Source of the DNA: Prochilodus magdalenae
Lineage: Eukaryota; Chordata; Actinopteri; Characiformes; Prochilodontidae
Length of the DNA: 64,000 nucleotides
Direction: 5' to 3'
NCBI GenBank assembly: GCA_024036415.1
Contig: JAMWET010001098.1
Span: 303,501 to 367,500, forward strand
A program made the translations under genes and the position numbers. Below, piece after piece: positions 56,401 through 64,000 of the stretch; position 1 is the first letter of the stretch; every line of letters starts with the position of its first letter. The notes below the pieces were generated by a model. It searched no databases. It had not been told where the DNA came from and saw nothing but the letters and a program-made list of their open reading frames with translations.

Positions 56401-57299
56401 AAGGGCTGCGGCACGATCCGAATGGGACCAACCCCAGAGTGACCCCATGGAAAAGGGTTCAAATTCCACACTCCCTCCTGTCTTCAGCAACTTGGAGAGA
56501 AAAAACAGGAGAGGAGGGAAAAAAATAATAAAAAGATGGAGGTCAAAGAGCTGCTCTTCCACACAGATGGCCTGTCAAACGTGTTCTGCAGACAATGAGA
56601 CCCCATCCCCCAACTCAGCGTTTGTACAGGCCACATCAAGCCACCCAAACACTCCTCCTCCTCCACCTCACACACACCACTGTGAAGCAAAGACAGAATG
56701 CACATGACAAGGCTGTCAGTGCTAACAACAATAAGAAGGTCGTCGATATTTTCATTAGGGGTGATTCGATACGATACAGTGGTGTCTGGATCCGATACAA
56801 TTTCTTCAATACTGCAAACATATGGAATGACTGAAAATGGAATACACCTACACAACAGTTACAAGTTGTCCAAAGTCTTCCTGTGTGAACACCAGAAAGA
56901 AGCAGATTGAATCTGACATTGTCAATTTCGTACTTTCACACACTTTCATAAACACCTGATTTGTATAAGACATGCAGCAATGCTACTCGGTCTGAACAGC
57001 CAGATTAGAATTGCCACGAGTTTTGACATCAGCAAAAACACTGGAGAACAAGATTGCAGTGTCAAAAACGAGTTAAAAGTCTGAAAGCCTAGTTTAAAGA
57101 AACCAACAACATGAAACTTGGGTGCAGCCATGGCCAAATAACGTGCCCTTATTACAGCAAGCTCGAATGCACTCTGGGTGATAAGCTGAGCTGTCAGCCA
57201 CTGGAACCCGACTGCTCCAGCTATGCAGGCAGAGATGAAACTGAAACTTCAGCGGACCTGCACCCATCGGCAGTCATGATTGTTTACCACTGCCTTCTT

Positions 57300-57590
57300 T
57301 AGCGCATGTGGGATCAGTCATTGTTACCGGTGGGTTGCTGGTTCGACTCCCTGAACCATCGTCAGGACACGACTGAAGTCCTGTGGAGCAAGGCACCTAA
57401 TCCCCCTATTCCCTCCCAGGTGCTGTGGATAGGGCTACACACATCTCAGGGCAAGTATGCTTACTGCCTTCTATTGTATATCCTAGCGTCCAAGAGTGTG
57501 TGCATGTGTTCACTTCCTGGATGGGAGGAAGGAAGATTCCTCTGCATGCAAGCACACTTGACAAATGGCTCTTAATTCTAATTGCAATTT
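57300..57590 (+). mobile_element. tRNA-derived SINE, second family
   Basis: A B-box-like GGTTCGACTCC at 57339-57349 within tRNA-like text (GTGGGTTGCTGGTTCGACTC), followed by GAGCAAGGCACCTAATCCCC, as in fish SINE bodies, and a tail with ACAAATGGCTCTTAATTCTA. It differs from the 12.46-kb SINE in head and tail. The A box is decayed. Confidence 0.6.
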
Positions 57591-59499
57591 AGGAGTGTGA
57601 TCTGTTCAGACTCAGGTCAAATGTAAGTCACATTTAAAAAATATATTCTGAACAGTCTAACAAGAAAATCTGATTGGTGAGAAAATCAGATTTAGACCAC
57701 TTCTAGCTTCTGTGTGAACGTAGCCTATTTGAAAGAAAACCTGTGCTCCATAGCATTCTAATCTGATGCGAACCAACACGCTAAATGATGATACAGTGAT
57801 ACGACAAGAAACAATATAATACAGTGCAATACAATTAAATGCCAGCTCCATATGCTGCTACATCCCCAGTATTGGTTCATTTAACATGCCACTCATGAGA
57901 GGTCAACTTTGACAGATTCATTGGATTCTCTGTGCATTTCTTCTGGTAAAGAAATGTTAACAGCTGACAATCAAGTAATGCTCACCAACTTGATCTTAAT
58001 AGCTGTAGCAGTAGTAATGCATATCGAGAAGATAGAAACATGTTTTAGCTTACCATTTAAATTATGCTCTGGTTTGTTCACACCACATCTATAAGTACAA
58101 AAGATCTCAAAGCAATGCAGAGACCACAGATGAATTCTGGGAATATGCTGTGGGGAGGAGATAGCGGCCTAAACCTGAGCAATAGGATGCCAGTGGACTC
58201 AGTGGCCTCCATGGATGCTAATCCCAGCGTTCAGCTGAGGACAGCAGGAGTTCTAAGCAAACAGACAGCCTAGACCTGATTCTAATCAGGTCACTTTCGC
58301 CGCTCCGTAAAGATAAACAGGAAACTGCATATGCACTGAAACACACAGACCCTAATATCTCTTATACCGACTACAAAGCCCCCCGTTTTCCAGTGCACCT
58401 GAAGATGAAAGACCACATGGTTTGTTTACATTGATTTTCTTAGGTGATTTAGCTGCAGACCCATCACAGGGACCAGGCGAAAGAGTAAGTGTGCCTTTGA
58501 TTGGGATTCTACATCAGAGACCATAATCCAGCACTCTGCTGAAACGACAGCATCAGAACGCTGCACTGAAGGAAAAAAAATTGACTATCCCTCCCCTCTG
58601 CTGCAGTTGCCATAGCAACCATCACTTGCTTCGGTAACCGGTGCTCCAACCTTTTTTTCCAGAGTAATCCGCAGATCATCGAATTAAAACGCTCATGTTT
58701 ATGTGCTGCTTGATAGACAAAACATAGTTCTGCTTTGCATCTGATGACTGTGTGGCATGATTTTATGACCGATGAAGGGAAGACGTGACAATTCCCGTTA
58801 TCCATCGACAGAGCCACGCCCTCTGAGAAAACACCAGCTAACCAGCTGAAGGCCTGTGGAGTGACTGACAGCTCTGCTTAGATTGCTACTAACAACTGCT
58901 AATGACCTGCAAAAACAAACAAACAATGACAGTTCCTGGACCCCTTATTAAAGCCGCTGACTTGACTCTATACTGCTAGAACGAGCTTGCTTCTTAGTGT
59001 TAACATACTGAAAGCTATTGAGCAATTCAATGAAACAATGCTTTAGATCGATTTTAAAAGCAGGGTCTAATAAAAAGACATGGACCATAATTCAAATCGT
59101 TTGATGTGGAGCTTCTCAGGCAGATTTAAATCAACAGTGATGTGGAAACGGACATGATATTGAAACCGTATCGATCTTATCTGGCAGACATTACCAGCAT
59201 CAGACAGATGTTTACAGCTGGAGGATATTTTAATCTGATATATGATGACATATTTATAGCACTCTTAAGATCAAAATGCTAGACACTATGCTAAACGCCT
59301 GTTATTCATTTTATTATATTTGTAACCCTCTAAGAAACACGGTCACATCACTCACAGACAGACTAATCCTCAAAAGAATAGTTGCATCCAGAAGGAAGTG
59401 TCTATGCTATTTGAAAAGAAGATGCAGGTTACTATGAACAATAAACAATGAGAAATTTAAATGGATATGGGCAACATTTATTGAGCTACACATACAGAA

Positions 59500-59960
59500 G
59501 TAGTGCCTCAGCATGCCATCGGGCCTGCTAACACAACATGCCAGATATCTCGGCCTTAGAGTTTCCTAATGGTGTCCTGCGATAATCCATTCTTTGCAGC
59601 TTGAATATTATATTTGCTGCTTGAATAGTGGAGGTGCAGTGACACCAGGCCTTCTGGACGTGCGATGCAGACTACAAACCGTTGATCCTGGTGCTGAGCA
59701 CGGTGCCTCCACATACAGATTGGTTGGTCGCCTCCATTAAGACAAAAACTGGACATGTTACTGAAGATACCCACTGCCATTCACTCCATGACAGTCACAG
59801 GCGACACTGAAGTGGTATTAAGGGTAGTCGTTGTAACGATCTCAGTGCATGTAGCTGTGCAACCGTCTGCCAATGGTGCTGGCACTAACAGGATGACTCA
59901 TGGAGGGCATCACTCTCACTGAAGGTCTACAAATGTGGCTGTTGGGTCAGTCAGGCACAG
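59500..59960 (-). pseudogene. Degenerate Tc1-like transposase
   Basis: The minus strand reads STIGRRLHSYM near 59880-59850, like the helix-turn-helix of Tc1-type transposases. Further on comes IFSNMSSFCLNGGDQPICMW RHRAQHQDQRFV (59775-59680), like the catalytic-core segment FSDESRF.L...D.R..VWRR. Changes at key positions (the Asp before Glu-Ser is lost) and stops show it is dead. Confidence 0.5.
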
Positions 59961-61226
59961 CAATAAGGCCTGTTCCTCCTTACATTTGGTATCCAGGGTG
60001 AAACTGGAGTCATTCACATGTCTCATGACATCATTCCTTTCAGTTGATTCCTTCTGTGTGCAACCAGTCTTTTGATGAGTGAATATAAGCTATTATATAA
60101 AAATAAATAAATAAATAAAAATAAAATAAATATCGGCACTGGCCCACAATTCCATTTAGGCCAAAGGAATTTTAGAAAAATATCTAATTCCAATTTTTCT
60201 AGCCAATATTGCAGTTGCAACATAAATGTAGTTATACAATTCATTTCCAGGACATTTAAAAAAAATAAAATAAAAATCAGCCTTTGCTTGTTTGAGGTCT
60301 GAATGTGGAGTGAGCCAGAGTACAATTTAGTTGTGGTTATGATATCACATGTACGGTACACGGTTTGGTCAAACTTACTTACAAGTGTTATTTCACAAGC
60401 GCTGTTTTATAAGGTTTATACTCTGATTAAAACTGCAGCTCTTGGGATTTGAAAACTGCACCCTTTCATATTATGATTGCGATATAACACAATTACAATC
60501 TTTCAGCCATAATTCCTATATTGGTGCCTCGCAGTTGTGCAACAACCTAAAAAGACGCAAGGACATGAGCATGTAAAAGGAGCTCCAGAGCCGGGTTTAA
60601 CTCAGAGTAAAAAAAAAAGTGCAAAGACCGAAATGAGAGAGTAAAGAAGGAAGATAACCCAGAGTGGGTGTGAGGGATGACTATATGTCGTGTGACGTTG
60701 TAATGGAAAAACGGATGATAAGACAGAGTGAGCTGTAAAAAGCAGCAGCTCCATTTTCAAGGTCCATTCCTATTGACCTCCTTATCTCCTCCAGTCCACC
60801 CCCCCTACTCACTAAAATGGATGTCTGCAGTCCCTTCTTACATACACACACACACATACACTCACGCACACGCTCACCTCTCTGGGGAGCCAATACACAG
60901 CTCATATATGGGGAGGAGGGGTGCGTTTCCTCACACTCATCATATCCACATTGCCGGTTTTCATTATAGCACAGATGAGCCAATGGAGTCTGTGTATTAC
61001 TCCATCAACCCCCTCCAGCATTACCACAGAGGCTGACACCTCAACACAGCTCACACGTGTCATTTAGGGGTTAACAGCCAATCAAGCCCAGCTGCCCCTA
61101 TGCAGATAGAAAGAAAACACGGCAGCACTGCACATTCCAAACCGCAGCCAACCGTCTACTGTAATTACACTAAGAAAATCCCTCCACTGTCATGTCACCT
61201 AGCCCCTCGGGCTAGCGCCCTCTTAC

Positions 61227-61592
61227 CTTCTACACCTCTGATTGGCCTCCGTCCACTGTGTGTACCTCTCCAGTGTGAACATTATCAGCTCCGCAGAGAA
61301 ATGAAAAGAGAATACAGTGTCATTCAAACCAAAGCAGCGGCAGCAGCTGGAAAACTGGGCTCAGTCCGGCTCTCAATGACACTACAAAGCAATCCCACAG
61401 TGCTTCCAGAAATGTCAGCCTCGAGGTTCCAAAAGCCGCTAGAAATGAAAAGCAGAGCGCTGATTCTCCTTACTCTACCGGCACTCTCTCTCAGCCCCTC
61501 CCTGCTCCCTCACAGCTCGTCTCAAACAAACGCCCTTCCATCCTCCTCTCCCCCCTTCTGTGTGTGTGCGCCTGTGTGTGTCTCTCTCTCCA

Positions 61593-61620
<28 letters not shown>
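61227..61620 (-). promoter_or_regulatory. Candidate daam1 first non-coding exon and promoter region
   Basis: The ATG exon needs an upstream exon. On the minus strand the block from about 61.8 kb to 61.2 kb is purine-rich and richer in C and G than its surroundings. It contains a GA repeat, a GGGCGG-type box near 61715 and an inverted CCAAT near 61240, and it ends in the donor AAG|GTAAGA with GT at 61226-61225. The right (5') limit is a guess. A second donor-like site, GAG|GTGAGC near 60878, is the main rival. Confidence 0.4.
61594..61620. repeat. CT/GA microsatellite
   Basis: (CT)13-like run with flanking CT-rich sequence from 61581. On the daam1 strand it is a GA tract within the candidate promoter/first exon, where GAGA-type tracts are common. 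Confidence 0.9.
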
Positions 61621-61625
<5 letters not shown>

Positions 61626-61865
61626 GGACACACATGCACAGATGTTACTATCAGCAGGACACTCCCCTTTTCAACACCCATGTCCCTCATAGGACGGAGG
61701 CTGAGCTGAGGAACCGCCCACCGCTCCCCTCTCTCCTTCACTCTTTTGATGTTTCTCCCTGCTGCAGTGCTGGGCTCATGGCTCAGTCAGTGAAAGGATG
61801 CAAGTAATCCTCCCTAAAAACGAGAGGGTACTGGAGCTAGTCAAATGTTTGTCGTCTTGAATTGT

Positions 61866-62265
61866 ACAAAACCCATTTCTGGGAAAATTATAATTTCGTT
61901 AATACAAACAAACTAAGAGTTTGATGTGTGAAACAATTTCAGAGAAGCTGGGATGGGGGCAGGTCCACCACAGAGTTACATCACCTGTCCTTTTAATGAC
62001 ACCTTATAATGGTTTGGAGATCTCTGGAGATTTTTTTTTGTTTGTTTTTTTTTGTATTTCTGTATTATTGATGTATGGCTGCATTTTCTTAATGCAGCGG
62101 TGGTTTGTGTTAAGTGTTGGTGGTTCTCCAAAGTACTCCTGACCCTATGTTCTTATCTCTAATGCAGTAGCATTGCAGTTTCTATGCACTGCTGTCTGAC
62201 GGCTCGAAGGTCACGCACATTTACAGTGATTTCCCGCCATTTCATTTTACGTTACTGCTGTGCCC
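61866..62265 (-). pseudogene. Internally deleted Tc1/mariner-type element upstream of daam1
   Basis: The left end has ACAAAACCCATTTCTGGGAA and GTTACATCACCTGTCCTTTT, which follow the start of a known fish transposon type. The right part GCAGTAGCATTGCAGTTTCT and GGCTCGAAGGTCACGCACAT follows the DNA-binding side of its transposase gene. The catalytic middle is missing. Confidence 0.5.
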
Positions 62266-64000
62266 GGAAACAGATCGAATATGTTTCTACGACAAACTAA
62301 CTAATGTGAATACGAATTCCATGAATAGGAAAAATCACCTGTTGGATTAGTAGCTACAACATTACGTGTATTTGAGAGACCCTGCTCGTGGTGATGCACA
62401 AAACTACTTGAGTGCTAATAGCGCCCCCTTATGAACAACCAGTTACACACAACTTCCTAATTCCCAGTTTCTCATTCCCTTTGCTAATGAATCACTAAGC
62501 CAATTCATCGAGAATATATATGATGTTTCAATCACTAAGCAGATTTTAACTGCTTAATTGCAACAGATCAACAGACATTACTTCTGCCATTTGCAACACT
62601 AAGATGTTTGTGCAGTCGTCCTTGTTTGGAGGAGCAGCTTCTGCCAAAATAAAGATGTGACATCCAAACTAATCTTTAAAGCACATACTGCAACTTTGCC
62701 CAAAGGTGGTTACAAATGTAAAGGTTTAAATGCCCTTACAAAAAGGCATTAACTGTGTGGATTTCGACATTATTCCCAAGCTAGTACTTATATATTTTTT
62801 ATTTCAATATATTAACCGGAAAAAAAGAGAACCTACGATATATTAAAAATAAAATTGTTGGATTCTTGAATTTCTTAACCCTTTTAATTTGATATTTCTT
62901 ATTGTCTTAAAATTACATTATTACGCTTATAGTTTCTACTACTGTTTCATCATCAGTCTCCGAAGAACTTTAAGCTGCTGCCAGTACAAAAATACTCTAT
63001 GAATATATAAACATAATAGACATGTTGAAAAGGTAGGTGACTTCAAACTCAACAACAAAAAGTGTCCATGTGCAGAAGATACAGCATGTGTTATATAGCT
63101 ACCATCATTCCTTCGTCAGCATTTTAGCAAGCTTCCAAAGGGCAACCTCAGGTCACCTTCTGAGCAAGAACAAGACCTGACAAAAATGCCCTTCAGCACA
63201 AGAGTTTAAAGCACATAAGGTTCCAGACAAGTGCCCGTAATACAAAGAAGCCAACTGAGCTCACACTTCTATAGAGACTGTAAGTTCAGCTCCACAATCT
63301 GTTTTCCATTTCTCAGTCCTCCCCAATCACAGCTTACAAGCTGCCTGCTTAGTGGAGTTCCGAGAATATTAGTGTTTCCTTCTCCTACTGATCCAGATTA
63401 AAAGAACAGCCAGCACCACACATTAGCATTCTTTTCATCTTCATCTGTAGCACACTGACTATGCCTTCTTCCTGTCCTGCCTCTTTAATGCACTCTTTCC
63501 TACCTGCTGCTGAAAATTTGCATTGCTGGTATTAAAATTCAGCAGTTTTCCCCACGAGAGAATGCGTTTTGTGGCAGAGAACTGGATTACTAATTTAAAA
63601 GCAGAGGAAACTGGCAAAATCTGATCAAATGAGGCATAATCTCTTTTGTCAGAGTGGCGAACCCGCTCTTACCAGAGGCAACATGGCAGCTGCAGACACA
63701 CTAACCTTATTTGCAACCCCTGCAGCAAGGAGGGGACAAAACAGCCAAGCCACCCTCCTGCGGTGTGTGCTGAAAGCTCGTCTAGACCTCCCCACCCTCT
63801 GCAGACCCCCTCCTACTGACGTGCTGATAGGACGCCCTGGGATGTCAAGCTGCTATGGACTGTGACATCTGTCAATCATTTTACAATGCACACAGCTGCA
63901 CTAAGAGCATAACAACCTACAACAGGTACAGACAAGCTAAGGCACTGGCATAGGTTCTAGAGTGTTGCTTAAGTCAGTCTGCAGGACCAACAAGACAGCC
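62266..64000. other. Upstream intergenic stretch without recognised genes
   Basis: If the first exon is at 61.2-61.6 kb this is 5' flanking sequence of daam1. A 78-codon frame at 63629-63865 (plus strand) matches no family I know. No RNA genes were seen. Confidence 0.5.

Larger units (their letters stand above)
45269..61226 (-). other. daam1 intron 1 (assumed)
   Basis: About 16 kb if the first exon is correctly placed. I see no coding exon. It holds two inverted copies of an unnamed repeat (47.5 and 50.4 kb), a dispersed repeat at 53.0-53.5 kb, a SINE at 57.3 kb, a Tc1-like transposase relic at 59.5-60.0 kb, small CA/CG and AAAT repeats (52.9, 60.1 and 60.85 kb), and otherwise unassigned AT-rich sequence. 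Confidence 0.4.

Noticed and set aside
60862..60900. Donor-like GAG|GTGAGC near a TATA-like and CCAAT-like text as the daam1 first exon
   Set aside because: Possible, but the text is next to a CA repeat and has less sequence support than the block ending at 61227; kept only as a rival.
61100..61807. A 235-codon plus-strand open frame, the longest in the window
   Set aside because: Low-complexity Ser/Leu/Pro sequence from CT repeats, no family resemblance, and opposite to the likely daam1 first exon.
63629..63865. 78-codon plus-strand frame near the right edge
   Set aside because: No family match and no conserved context visible; too short to call.

Overview
The window is vertebrate nuclear DNA, most likely from a ray-finned fish. 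It holds one large spliced gene on the minus strand with long AT-rich introns, tRNA-derived SINEs, Tc1/mariner debris, MITE-like elements and many microsatellites. The SINE 3' tails and several dispersed repeats resemble those of otophysan fishes (characins, catfishes, electric fishes, cyprinids), but the species cannot be fixed from sequence alone.

The gene encodes the formin DAAM1 (dishevelled-associated activator of morphogenesis 1), an actin-assembly factor of Wnt/planar-cell-polarity signalling. I resolved 23 consecutive coding exons between 45173 (ATG) and 2241. Each has AG/GT borders and compatible phases, and together they give 953 uninterrupted codons. Reading from right to left, they encode the N-terminus (45 kb), the GTPase-binding/FH3 armadillo region (35.6 to 21.1 kb), a coiled coil (20.5 to 20.1 kb), the proline-rich FH1 (19.9 to 19.6 kb) and most of FH2 (18.4 to 2.2 kb). 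The last part of FH2 and the C-terminal DAD tail lie beyond position 1. The protein is clearly of the DAAM1 type rather than DAAM2. Its divergence from the mammalian N-terminus makes the teleost daam1b copy more likely than daam1a, but this is not proven.

The ATG exon begins with a splice acceptor, so there is at least one upstream non-coding exon. The best candidate ends at a strong donor at 61227, inside a purine-rich, relatively GC-rich block (61.2 to 61.8 kb), which would make intron 1 about 16 kb. The stretch from there to 64000 holds a broken Tc1/mariner-type element and no recognisable gene. Introns 1, 2, 3 and 17 carry most of the mobile-element remnants.

The most interesting points are regulatory. 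A 30-nt in-frame exon (exon 16) in the FH2 linker/lasso region has clustered UGC motifs before its acceptor and a weak donor on the exon before it, as expected of a neural microexon. A pure 100-bp (TG)n tract starts 24 nt after the exon 3 donor. A G-quadruplex motif on the template strand lies just upstream of the ATG. There are also a 42-bp-arm hairpin, a 260-bp MITE and a previously unnamed inverted pair of about 170-bp repeats. No new biochemical system, CRISPR array, operon or second protein-coding gene was found.
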